The translations under genes and the position numbers were made by a program. The notes under the pieces are model-generated. The model searched no databases. It saw only the letters and a program-made list of their open reading frames with translations, and was not told where the DNA came from. Below are positions 17,678-26,112 of a stretch of 33,671 nt of DNA, piece by piece. The DNA is from Bacteroidales bacterium (GTDB taxonomy: Bacteria > Bacteroidota > Bacteroidia > Bacteroidales > UBA932): assembly GCA_016287075.1 (NCBI GenBank), contig JAEEVC010000030.1:1-33671 (forward strand), written 5' to 3'. The first letter of the stretch is position 1; the number at the start of each line of letters is the position of its first letter.

Positions 17678-20600
17678 CTATTCGAACATCGGCAGGGAAC
17701 CGGCCGAGGCCGTCCAGGCCTTGAGCGGGTAGGTGCTCTGGCCGGAGACGAAGGCGTTCAGCGCATTCTTCACCGTCGTGCCGTCCTTGAGGACTGCCTC
17801 GGTGACGGCGATATTGTTCTCGATGACAACGCTTTCACCGGAACTGCCGATGGGGAGGTCGCCGGAGAGGCAATAGTTGCCCGAGACCTTGATGGCTGCA
17901 TGGTCCGGCAGCCAGCCGTAGACGGAACCGACCTGGGGGACGGTGGGAAGGATGGCCGAGCCTGCCATCATGATCTGTTCTTTGACCAGGGTGCTGACGC
18001 AGTTCAGGACCTCGAACTGGCCGGCGGACGACAGGGAGCAGTAACCCACGATACCGCCGACGGAAGGATGGGTCATGTTGAGGTCGATGGTCATCGCATC
18101 CAGGTAGGCGTAGCAGTTGACGATCCAGCCCTTGCTGCCCGCATCGGAGAAACGCGCCCAGCCGAGGATACCGCCATTCATGCAGTCGCCCTTTTCGGGG
18201 TCGCCGCCGGTGTCGCAAAGCGTGCCGTGGACGGTCGCGTTGCTGACGCCGGAATTGATGATGTACAGATTGCCGTTCTTGTCAGGATAGGCGTAGCCGA
18301 TCAGGCCGGCGACGCTGTACTTGCCCTTGACCAGAACGCCGCCGTTCACCTTGCAGCCGTCAACCCAGTTATCTGCGCCGCTCTTGCAGATCGCACGGCC
18401 GACAAGGCCGCCGGTGCCGTCGCTGGAACTGACAATCTGCGACTTCCCGGTCACGGTGCAGTTCTTCAGCTTGGCCGCATCGACCCAGCCGACGATACCG
18501 CCGGTATTGTTGACGCCGGAAATGACGCATTCACCGTCCACCGTGCAGTTCTCCAGGACGGAGATGTCCACTTTCTTCGCATAGCCCACGATGCCGCCCG
18601 TACCGCTCTTGTTGCCGGTCACGGCGCTCTTGCCGGTCAGGGTGCAGTCCTTGATGGTGGACTTTTCGAGCAGGCCGACAAAGCCGCCGCCGTAATTCGT
18701 GCCGACGGTGACGGAACTGCCGGTGACGACGCAGTCGGAAATCACGCATTCGCCGATCACCCAGCCGGCGATCGCACCGACGTCCTCGGCGGTCGAACTG
18801 ACAACGGCCCCGTCAGCGGTGCAGCCCTTGACGGAGCCGCCTTCCATCTTGGCGGCGATGCCGCCAATCTCATTGGCGCCGCTGACGACGGTCCCCGAAA
18901 GGATCTTGCAGTTCTCGATCACGGTGCCTTCCTGGCCGAAGCCGACAATCGCGCTGGCGTAGTTCTTGACCGAACTGACCTTGACATCGGAAGCCGTGCA
19001 GTTCTTGACGGAACCGCCGTACATGTCGCCGACGATGCCGCCGACCAGGTTGACCGCGGAACTGAGTTCACCGCCGGTGATGTGGCAGTTGTCGAACACG
19101 GTATTGTGGGCTTCTCCCGCGATACCGGCGACACGGGTGAATTCACCGCTGTTGGAGCGGTTCCTGACGGTCAGGTTCTTGATGACGGCGTCCTGCGTGT
19201 AGCCGAAGAGCCCGCTGGCGGGATTGTCCGCGTTGAGTCCGGCTACGGAGAGGTTGGCAATGGTCTTGCCGTTCCCGTCGAACTGGCCCTTGAACGGCTG
19301 GGCGAGGGTGCCTGCCGGTACAGTGGCCTGCCCGGCCATGTCGATGTCGGCGACCAGACGGTAGCACTTTCCGGAGAAATCCGCATACGTCGCCTCATCG
19401 CCAAGTTTGGCGGCAAGGTCAACCAGGTCCGCGGCTGTCTTCAGGAGGTACGGATCGCTTTCCGTACCGCTGCCGCCGGAGAACAGCATCGCCGTGCCGT
19501 CGAAGACCACGCCTTCGGTCGAACCGCCCTCGCCGAGGGTCGGATCGCCCAGGATAAACTCCCTGTAGTTGTCCGCCGTCAGGACGGTCGCCGTCTCACC
19601 CTTCGTAACGGTGAGGCCGGACACCTTGCCGGTCATGGCGGTCTTCAGTGCCGCAGCCTTGCCGATGGCAGCACCGACAAGACCGGAGCCGACCTTGACA
19701 TTGGAGGCGGAGCCGACGATGAAGCTGGTGAAGGTGGATGCCTCGGCCTGGCTCTGGCCGACAAGGCCGCCGACGATACCGCTGTTGGCATCCGGAGCCG
19801 AAACGGGTGCATAGTTCGCGCAGCCGTCGCAGGTCGTGATACCCGTAGCCTCGTTGTAGGCGATGACGCCGCCGGCAACGGTCTTGGTGTTCAGGCAGTC
19901 CGTGAAGACCTCGCCGTTGTTGACGCAGTCCTTGACCGTAATCGTCGCATTCGATCCCGCAAGGGAGACAATACCCGCGAGGCGGATCTGGGCCGCGGCA
20001 TTGCCCGTCATCTCTCCGGTGACCTTGCCATTGTTGAAGCAGTTCTCGAAAACGACAACCGTCACGCCGGCCGTCCCGGCCTGGAAGTAACCGGAAATAC
20101 CGCCGGCATACGTATACTGGTCTTTCTTGAAACCGCGGGCCAGGATGGCGCCGTTGTTGACGCAGTCCTTGATCGTAATGTCCGTCGGTCCGTAGAGATA
20201 ACCGACCATACCGCCGAGACGCGCCGTACCGTTGCCGCTGTAGGTCAGGTCCGCATCATTGACACAGCCCTCGATGATTGCGGCATGGTCGAGGTGACCG
20301 ACAATGCCGCCGATCTGGGACGCGTTCGCCGAACCCTCCACGATCATTTCCACTTTCCCCGTGTTCCTGCAGTTCCTGAAGACGGTCCCCGTGCTGGAGA
20401 AGCCCGCGATACCGCCCATGTGGTGGGTCAGTTTCGTGTCCGCATACACATGCACGGCGCTTTCGCAGTTCTCGAACACGGCATTCTCGGCAGACATACC
20501 GGCGATACCGCCGATGTGGTACGTACCGGAAGTCGCGCTGCAGCTCACCGAGCCCGCGGCTTTCAGGTTCTTCACCGTACCGTCGACGACACGGAAGAGA

Positions 20601-21586
20601 CCGAGGTTGGCCGCAGCGGGAACATCCGCCAGGTTCTCATTCGAGGCAAGCGTGTAGGTCACCTTGTGGCCCTGGCCGTTGAAGTTGCACCAGAGGGTAT
20701 CCGGGGCGAAGGTCTCCGGAAGGGTGATGTCGGCCGTGAGTTTCACCTCGTCGGTCGCGGCGTACAGTTTCGCATTCTCGACGAACGAGAGGAAGTCCTC
20801 TGCCGTCGCGATTTCCGTCTTCAGTTCCGGCGTATCGGGGCCCGCGATCGGGTCCATGAGGATCAGGGACTTGCGGGCGATCTTGACGGCGTTGGTCGTG
20901 GCCTTCTGCGTGCCCTCGATGGCCGCACCGGCCTTCTGGAGCTCGACCGAGAACTTGTATTCACCCGTCGGGACCGGGATGTAGAATGCGGCAGGATTCG
21001 AACCGGCGGCGAAGGTAACCTTCACCTCGTCCGTGCCCGCGCCTGCAGCAATCACGCCGTCAGCGATGGTGAAATCACCGGTAATCTTCGCCTCGGCCTT
21101 CAGGACGAGCGCGTCGGCATCGGCCGGAATCCCGGCATAGGCGATCTTGAGGATACCGCCGAGGTGCTTGAAGCTGTTGACTTCCGTCAGGCTCACCTTG
21201 TCGCAGAACATGACCGCGTTCGACTGGCCCTCCGCCCAGGCGTACTCCGCCGGAAGGGTCACCGTCGCGTCATCCTTGGCGACAGCGGCCGGATAGACCG
21301 CCACCGTCGCGGCCGTCACGCCGCCGAGGTCGCCGTCGAACACACCCGACGCGGCACCTTCGCCGCTCTGGAGCGTGAAGGTCTTGAAGCCGGCGTTGGT
21401 CGACACGGCGATCGCATCGCCCGCCTGCCAGCTGAACACGCCCTCGTCGGTAAAGGAAACACGGGAAGGGGTCTCGATGGTTGCCCGGAGGAAACCGTCG
21501 CCCGGAACGGGGGCGTCGAATTCCCGGTTACAACCCGCGAACACCGCCGCTGCGGCGGCACACGCGATGATCCAGGTCTTTCTCAT
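17678..21586 (-). CDS. Large surface lipoprotein: fimbrillin-like N-domain and GLUG-type beta-helix repeats
   Basis: Encodes 1302 residues from the ATG at 21586 (MRKTWIIACAAAAAVFAGC). The lipoprotein signal ends at Cys19 and is followed by charged residues (NREFD), consistent with surface export in Bacteroidota. Residues about 25-250 form a fimbrillin-like domain closely matching the N-terminus of the phosphoesterase lipoprotein at 22605-26048. From about 270 on there are two blocks of repeats with the pattern GGIVGY or GGIAG, about 15 residues, then a Cys-bearing strand such as VKNC or IENC and a G-x-V turn: GLUG-like units that stack into a right-handed beta-helix. A SGGSGTESDPYLL and DFSGKCYRLVADIDM cap starts the second block. 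Adhesion or glycan binding is the likely role. The 47-residue ORF upstream ends 4 bp before it. Confidence 0.85.
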   Translation of the reverse strand: MRKTWIIACAAAAAVFAGCNREFDAPVPGDGFLRATIETPSRVSFTDEGVFSWQAGDAIAVSTNAGFKTFTLQSGEGAASGVFDGDLGGVTAATVAVYPAAVAKDDATVTLPAEYAWAEGQSNAVMFCDKVSLTEVNSFKHLGGILKIAYAGIPADADALVLKAEAKITGDFTIADGVIAAGAGTDEVKVTFAAGSNPAAFYIPVPTGEYKFSVELQKAGAAIEGTQKATTNAVKIARKSLILMDPIAGPDTPELKTEIATAEDFLSFVENAKLYAATDEVKLTADITLPETFAPDTLWCNFNGQGHKVTYTLASNENLADVPAAANLGLFRVVDGTVKNLKAAGSVSCSATSGTYHIGGIAGMSAENAVFENCESAVHVYADTKLTHHMGGIAGFSSTGTVFRNCRNTGKVEMIVEGSANASQIGGIVGHLDHAAIIEGCVNDADLTYSGNGTARLGGMVGYLYGPTDITIKDCVNNGAILARGFKKDQYTYAGGISGYFQAGTAGVTVVVFENCFNNGKVTGEMTGNAAAQIRLAGIVSLAGSNATITVKDCVNNGEVFTDCLNTKTVAGGVIAYNEATGITTCDGCANYAPVSAPDANSGIVGGLVGQSQAEASTFTSFIVGSASNVKVGSGLVGAAIGKAAALKTAMTGKVSGLTVTKGETATVLTADNYREFILGDPTLGEGGSTEGVVFDGTAMLFSGGSGTESDPYLLKTAADLVDLAAKLGDEATYADFSGKCYRLVADIDMAGQATVPAGTLAQPFKGQFDGNGKTIANLSVAGLNADNPASGLFGYTQDAVIKNLTVRNRSNSGEFTRVAGIAGEAHNTVFDNCHITGGELSSAVNLVGGIVGDMYGGSVKNCTASDVKVSSVKNYASAIVGFGQEGTVIENCKILSGTVVSGANEIGGIAAKMEGGSVKGCTADGAVVSSTAEDVGAIAGWVIGECVISDCVVTGSSVTVGTNYGGGFVGLLEKSTIKDCTLTGKSAVTGNKSGTGGIVGYAKKVDISVLENCTVDGECVISGVNNTGGIVGWVDAAKLKNCTVTGKSQIVSSSDGTGGLVGRAICKSGADNWVDGCKVNGGVLVKGKYSVAGLIGYAYPDKNGNLYIINSGVSNATVHGTLCDTGGDPEKGDCMNGGILGWARFSDAGSKGWIVNCYAYLDAMTIDLNMTHPSVGGIVGYCSLSSAGQFEVLNCVSTLVKEQIMMAGSAILPTVPQVGSVYGWLPDHAAIKVSGNYCLSGDLPIGSSGESVVIENNIAVTEAVLKDGTTVKNALNAFVSGQSTYPLKAWTASAGSLPMFE

Positions 21587-21590
21587 AACG

Positions 21591-21734
21591 CTACTCCATT
21601 TCAAGTTCGTCGAAGAAAGACCACGTGCCGGGCGTCGGCTCGGCATTCTCGCCCTCGCCGCTGGCGAGGAAATTCCGCTCCGCGCGGAAACATGTCTCGC
21701 GGAGGGCAGGTACGAGGTAAGGATGCTTATTCAT
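21591..21734 (-). CDS. Small protein of 47 residues upstream of the lipoprotein
   Basis: Encodes MNKHPYLVPALRETC, then FRAERNFLASGEGENAEP and TPGTWSFFDELEME, ending in TAG at 21593-21591, 4 bp before the lipoprotein ATG. There is no signal peptide. Short ORFs with a PxL..., a NFLxSG-like centre and an acidic, Trp/Phe-bearing end are often seen beside fimbrillin-type or surface genes in Bacteroidales, to my recollection; no function is known to me. Tight spacing suggests translational coupling with the lipoprotein gene. Moderate confidence that it is translated. Confidence 0.55.
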   Translation of the reverse strand: MNKHPYLVPALRETCFRAERNFLASGEGENAEPTPGTWSFFDELEME

Positions 21735-21824
21735 GACTAAAAATATAATGGGTACATGTTATCGGTAAGCCGCGTAAAGTTACAAAATAATCGGAAAAGA
21801 TGTTCTCCCCGGCCGGGTTTTTCC

Positions 21825-21832
21825 TATCTTTG
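21825..21832 (+). promoter_or_regulatory. Promoter -7 element of the SDR gene
   Basis: TATCTTTG at 21825-21832 stands only 5 bp before the ATG at 21838, so the mRNA would have almost no leader. A matching -33 element is not clear. Confidence 0.6.
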
Positions 21833-21837
21833 CACCC

Positions 21838-22608
21838 ATGGAAACGGCACTGATCACAGGTGGCAGTTCGGGCATGGGGCTCGAATACGCCCGCCAGCTT
21901 GCCAGAAAGGGCTTTTCGCCCGTGCTTGTCAGCAACCGGGCGGACGAGCTGGAAACGGCCGGGGCCGCGCTGGCCGCGGAAACCGGCGTCCCCGTGCGGA
22001 CGCTGTTCTGCGACCTGGCCCGGCACGGGGCGGCGGAGGAAGTCGTCGCCTGGTGCGATGCGGAAGGGATCGCCCCGGCGGTCCTGGTCAATAACGCGGG
22101 GATGTTTTTCATGCACCAGCTCAAGCCGGACGACCTGCCGAAGGCCCATGCGATGATGACCCTGCATATGGAAACCGTGACGGACCTCTGCATCCTTTTC
22201 GGCGCACGGATGGCGGAGGCGGGACGGGGATGGATCCTGAACGTATCGTCGATGACGGCCCGGATTCCCGCGCCCGGCATCGCCCTTTATTCCGCGACGA
22301 AGGCCTACCTGAAGAGTTTCGGGAAGAGCATTTCCCATGAACTCCGGCCCGCCGGGGTCCTGGTCACGACCGTCTGCCCGGCCGCCGTGGACACGGGCCT
22401 GTACCCGCTCGGACCCGGGCTCCGGAAATGGGGACGCCGTCTCGGCTTCATCCAGACGCCCGAATGGCTGGTCCGCCGGGCCCTGCGCGCCCTCTTCCGC
22501 GGGCGGCGCATCATCAGCCCCGGCGCCATGAACCTGCTGGTCCCGCCGCTCGTCGCCGCCCTGCCGGACCGGCTCATCGACCGGCTCGGGAAACGCTGGA
22601 TCCCCTAG
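21838..22608 (+). CDS. Short-chain dehydrogenase/reductase (SDR)
   Basis: Encodes 256 residues. The nucleotide-binding TGGSSGMG is at residues 7-14, followed by NNAG in VLVNNAGMFF, the catalytic Ser in ILNVSSMTA and the YxxxK pair in YSATKAYLKSF; these define a classical SDR that uses NAD(H) or NADP(H). The C-terminal third is basic (RKWGRRLGF, RRALRALFRGRR) and hydrophobic (MNLLVPPLVAALP), as in SDRs that act on lipids or steroids near membranes, but the substrate cannot be told. The start is fixed by the cofactor motif. Its stop codon overlaps the stop of the convergent phosphoesterase gene at a shared CTAG. Confidence 0.9.
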   Translation: METALITGGSSGMGLEYARQLARKGFSPVLVSNRADELETAGAALAAETGVPVRTLFCDLARHGAAEEVVAWCDAEGIAPAVLVNNAGMFFMHQLKPDDLPKAHAMMTLHMETVTDLCILFGARMAEAGRGWILNVSSMTARIPAPGIALYSATKAYLKSFGKSISHELRPAGVLVTTVCPAAVDTGLYPLGPGLRKWGRRLGFIQTPEWLVRRALRALFRGRRIISPGAMNLLVPPLVAALPDRLIDRLGKRWIP

Positions 22609-25600
22609 AATTCCGAATAATCCGTCGTGAGGGTGGAACGGCTGTACAGGTTGCTGCGCCCGCTGGACGGAATGACGCGCGTCACCCGCACTTCCCAGTC
22701 CTTCTCGGCGGCAGGGTTGCCTGAAGCCGGCTTGTAATACCAGTAATGGCTGGCCGTCTTGCTGGCGTAAGTATCTGTCGTCTTGCCCTTTTCATTGAAC
22801 CAGAAGGAGCAGATGGCGATGTTGGCGCAGGCCCCGTTCGCCAGCCGGTTGAAGTTGGCGACCTTCTTCCCGCCCTGCCAGAATTCGACCGTCACATTGC
22901 GGTCGTCATCGTCCCAGACCTCCGCGACGAAACAGTTCTTCAGCACGGCATTCCCCACGGAGGAGATATTATTGGGGCCGACATTGGAGGCCGTGTACCA
23001 GTTATAGACATATCCTTTCGTACCCGTATAGGTCTGGTTGCCGTCATAGACGCGGAGCTGATAGCCCGCCGCGCGGTTGGTCCCCTTGTTCACCCAGTTG
23101 ACGATGGTCGGGCCGTCGATCTCATAGAGATTGTAACCGTTCGGACCGCCGGTGACACAGGTATTGGAGGCCCACCATGCGCCGCAGGCGGCCTGGTGGA
23201 TGTGCTCATAGACCGGCTGGCCGCCCTTGCACTTGTATGCGGTGTGAATATAGTTCTGCGGATAATGGGTATGGCCGATCATGATATGGGCTTCCTTGAA
23301 CTGGGTCAGGAGGTTCAGGACATCCGCATAGTGCTTGTCCCGGTTGACGGAGGAGCCGCCGCTCGTGGCGCCGCCCCGGAACGGGATGTGGCAGCAGATG
23401 AAGACCATCTTTCTGTCCTTCTCGGGCACCAGGGCGATGTCCTGCTGGAGCCAGGCGTACTGCAGGTCCGAGAAACCGGCATTGTATTTCCAGGTCGAGC
23501 CGGTGGAATTGATGCCCACGACGTTATCCATCGAAATGATGTGGACGTCGCCCCGGTTGAAACTGTAGTCCGTCGGGCCGAAATTCGCCACGAAATCCGT
23601 CGTCGCCTCGTAGTCGGATTCGGGACGGGTGGCGTTGTGGTCATGGTTGCCGATGGTGATGAAGAAGGGGATGTAGCCGTCCCCGTTCCGGACATTGGAC
23701 ATGCTCGCCTTCATGTTCGGCCAGAGGTTCGGCGTGTCGGAGACATTGTCGCCGAGGGTCATCGCATAGAGGTGCGGATAGGCGCCGGAGGCCTGTGTGG
23801 CGGCGATTTTCTGGATATCCGGGATGGTCTCCTTCACATAGCGGCTGACCTGGGACGTGTTCCTGCACTGCGGGTCGCCGATCATGACCATCGAGAACTT
23901 CGTCTCGGGCGCCGCGAGCGGCTTCAGGGTGAAGTCGTTCCGGTTCTGGCGGCTGGCATCCAGGGGCTTCGTCGTATAGAAGGCGGGCAGGTGGGTCGCG
24001 GAATGCAGCGGGACCTCATAGGCAGACGGGATGGAGACGAACACGGTGCGGGCCAGGGAATGGAGCTTGAACTGATAAACCCCGTTGGCGTCGGTCTTCG
24101 CGCAGTAATAGCCGTCCGAAACGACGACGCCGGGAATCCCCTTCCCCGTCTGGGAATCCTTCACCAGGCCGATGGCCGTATTGACATCATAAATCCGCGT
24201 ACCGTTGATCTCCGTCTCCGGCGTGTAGGGCGTCGCGCCGTAAGCGACCAGTTCGATCCGGACGTTGTCCAGGTAGCAGCGGTGCTGGGAGGAACCGGCC
24301 GTATTGTCCGTGACGCAGCCGATTCCGATGCGTGCGCCGGCGGGAACATCCTTCAGGACAACGGAATAGGTCTTGAACGGGACCTCTTCCGAAATCGGGA
24401 CGACCTCCTCGTAAACCGGTGTGTTGGCGGCATAGTCGAGCCAGAAGGAACTGACGGTCGTTCCCGCGTCGTGGAACACATGGACCGCGCAGTCCAGGCC
24501 GTCATGGTACGTCTTCGACGCCTTGTGCTCATAATACGGCGCAGCGTCGAAGGTCACCTTGAGCGTCGCCGTCTCGCGGAGGCAGTCCAGCGGGGGCGTC
24601 ACGATGTCGCCCGTGCAGTTCGACGCGCCGACCTTCAGGCAGCCCGCCTCGACGCACATCGCGCCGGCGAGGTTGTTCTGGACCCAGGCGCGCCAGTCTT
24701 TCAGCCGGGTGGCCGGGACGTATTTGCCGAGAGTGTTGAACAGGCCCATGTGGACATTGGGGGCGACCAGAAGGAGGTCGTTCCCGGACGCGGCGGCCGG
24801 ATCGGAGCCGGCCGGCAGGCTGAGCGCCGTCGCGCTGGAGCGGGTATTGGAGGAATAGCCGGGCACGCATTCGGGCGAACGCGCCCCGTACCAGAATTCA
24901 TTGAAGGTCTCGTGGAGGATCACCTGCCCTTCCCGCGCGGCGCCCTTGCCGATCTTCGTCACATCGATCGCGGCATCCGGCTCCAGGACATACTTCCCGA
25001 CGGACGACGAGCCGGTCGTGTTGTCCGTCACCTTAATATAATACGTTCCGCCCGGAGTCAGGCCCGGAAAGACGAAACCGGGCTGGAAACGGGTGTTGGA
25101 AGAGGAGGAAGACCAGTAGAACAGCGTCGTCGGAAGGGTCCAGGACCACAGCAGGTCGGAACAGGCGGCATCCCGGTAGATGCCGGCCTCGTAGGAATGC
25201 GCGGCGTCGGCCTGGATGTCCGTGAAACCGTTGTTCGACCAGCGCAATACGATCTGGCCGTCGTCCACCACGAGCGCACGCTGTTCGGGATACTGGACCG
25301 CGCCGGAAAGCGGATCCATCAGCAGGAGGGTCCGGCGGGCGATGGTCTTCGGCGAGGAGGTCGCCTTCTCCGTCCCGGCGATCGTCCGGCCGCCCTTCTG
25401 GAGGGCGACCGAGAACTTGTACGTGCCGGTCGGCAGCGGGATGTAGAACGCCTTGGGCGCGCTGGAAGCGGGGATATGGACCGTTACCCGGTCCGAACCG
25501 GTCCCGGCTGCGATCCGGCCGCCGGTGATGGTGAAGTCCCCGGTAATCTTCGCCTCCGCGGTCAGGACCAGGGCGTCCGCCTCCGCGGGAATATGTTCAT

Positions 25601-26048
25601 ACACGATCTTGACGAGGCCGCCGAGGTGCCGGAAGGCATTGACTTTCGACAGGTCGACGTTCTCCGCATACATCAGGGCGTTCGTCACGCCTTCCTGGAA
25701 CGTGTATTCGGAGGGCAGCGTCACGGTCTCCGCATCTTTCAGCGCCGTGGCCGGCGAAACGGCACAGGTCGCCGAACGGACGCCCGCGAGGTCACCGCTG
25801 AAGGAGGCGACGGCGGAGCCGGCCCCGTCCGAAAGCGTCAGCACCCGGGTTCCGGCATCCGTCAGGACCGCCACCGCATCCGCGGCACTCCATGAAAAAG
25901 CGCCGGCATCCGAAAAACTGGCGCGGACCGGCGTCTCCGCAGAAGCGCGGAGCACGCCCGCGGCGGGCATCCCGTCCTGCACCGCTTCCCGGGTGCAGCC
26001 GATGCCCAGGCAGAACACCGCGATGATACCTGTGAGGATCCTTTTCAT
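22605..26048 (-). CDS. Lipoprotein with fimbrillin-like N-domain fused to calcineurin-like phosphoesterase
   Basis: Encodes 1147 residues from the ATG at 26048 (MKRILTGIIAVFCLGIGC). A lipoprotein signal ends at Cys18. Residues about 25-260 match the N-terminal module of the beta-helix lipoprotein nearby (AEAKITGDFT, GTYKFSVALQKGG and ARRTLLLMDP). A middle part of about 350 residues with Ig-like and beta-sandwich character follows. The C-terminal half is a metallophosphoesterase: an N-terminal beta domain (GVVVSDGYYCAKTDANGVYQF), then metal motifs MIGDPQC, LGDNVSD, GNHDH, CCHIP and GHTHYP, and a C-terminal beta domain. It would hydrolyse a phosphoester outside the cell; the substrate is unknown. 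The first motif has Gln in place of the usual His, as in its paralogue. Promoter at 26073. Confidence 0.88.
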   Translation of the reverse strand: MKRILTGIIAVFCLGIGCTREAVQDGMPAAGVLRASAETPVRASFSDAGAFSWSAADAVAVLTDAGTRVLTLSDGAGSAVASFSGDLAGVRSATCAVSPATALKDAETVTLPSEYTFQEGVTNALMYAENVDLSKVNAFRHLGGLVKIVYEHIPAEADALVLTAEAKITGDFTITGGRIAAGTGSDRVTVHIPASSAPKAFYIPLPTGTYKFSVALQKGGRTIAGTEKATSSPKTIARRTLLLMDPLSGAVQYPEQRALVVDDGQIVLRWSNNGFTDIQADAAHSYEAGIYRDAACSDLLWSWTLPTTLFYWSSSSSNTRFQPGFVFPGLTPGGTYYIKVTDNTTGSSSVGKYVLEPDAAIDVTKIGKGAAREGQVILHETFNEFWYGARSPECVPGYSSNTRSSATALSLPAGSDPAAASGNDLLLVAPNVHMGLFNTLGKYVPATRLKDWRAWVQNNLAGAMCVEAGCLKVGASNCTGDIVTPPLDCLRETATLKVTFDAAPYYEHKASKTYHDGLDCAVHVFHDAGTTVSSFWLDYAANTPVYEEVVPISEEVPFKTYSVVLKDVPAGARIGIGCVTDNTAGSSQHRCYLDNVRIELVAYGATPYTPETEINGTRIYDVNTAIGLVKDSQTGKGIPGVVVSDGYYCAKTDANGVYQFKLHSLARTVFVSIPSAYEVPLHSATHLPAFYTTKPLDASRQNRNDFTLKPLAAPETKFSMVMIGDPQCRNTSQVSRYVKETIPDIQKIAATQASGAYPHLYAMTLGDNVSDTPNLWPNMKASMSNVRNGDGYIPFFITIGNHDHNATRPESDYEATTDFVANFGPTDYSFNRGDVHIISMDNVVGINSTGSTWKYNAGFSDLQYAWLQQDIALVPEKDRKMVFICCHIPFRGGATSGGSSVNRDKHYADVLNLLTQFKEAHIMIGHTHYPQNYIHTAYKCKGGQPVYEHIHQAACGAWWASNTCVTGGPNGYNLYEIDGPTIVNWVNKGTNRAAGYQLRVYDGNQTYTGTKGYVYNWYTASNVGPNNISSVGNAVLKNCFVAEVWDDDDRNVTVEFWQGGKKVANFNRLANGACANIAICSFWFNEKGKTTDTYASKTASHYWYYKPASGNPAAEKDWEVRVTRVIPSSGRSNLYSRSTLTTDYSEF

Positions 26049-26072
26049 ATCGGTCAATCCTTTTTTATCGTA

Positions 26073-26104
26073 CAAAAATACGCTTTTCCCGGCGTTTCGT
26101 CAAG
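26073..26104 (-). promoter_or_regulatory. Promoter of the phosphoesterase lipoprotein gene
   Basis: On the minus strand CTTG (26104-26101), 20 bp, then TATTTTTG (26080-26073). The sequence AAAAGCGTATTTTTG is shared exactly with the promoter of the second phosphoesterase at 27770, suggesting a common origin or joint control. Confidence 0.65.
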
Positions 26105-26112
26105 ACCGGCAC

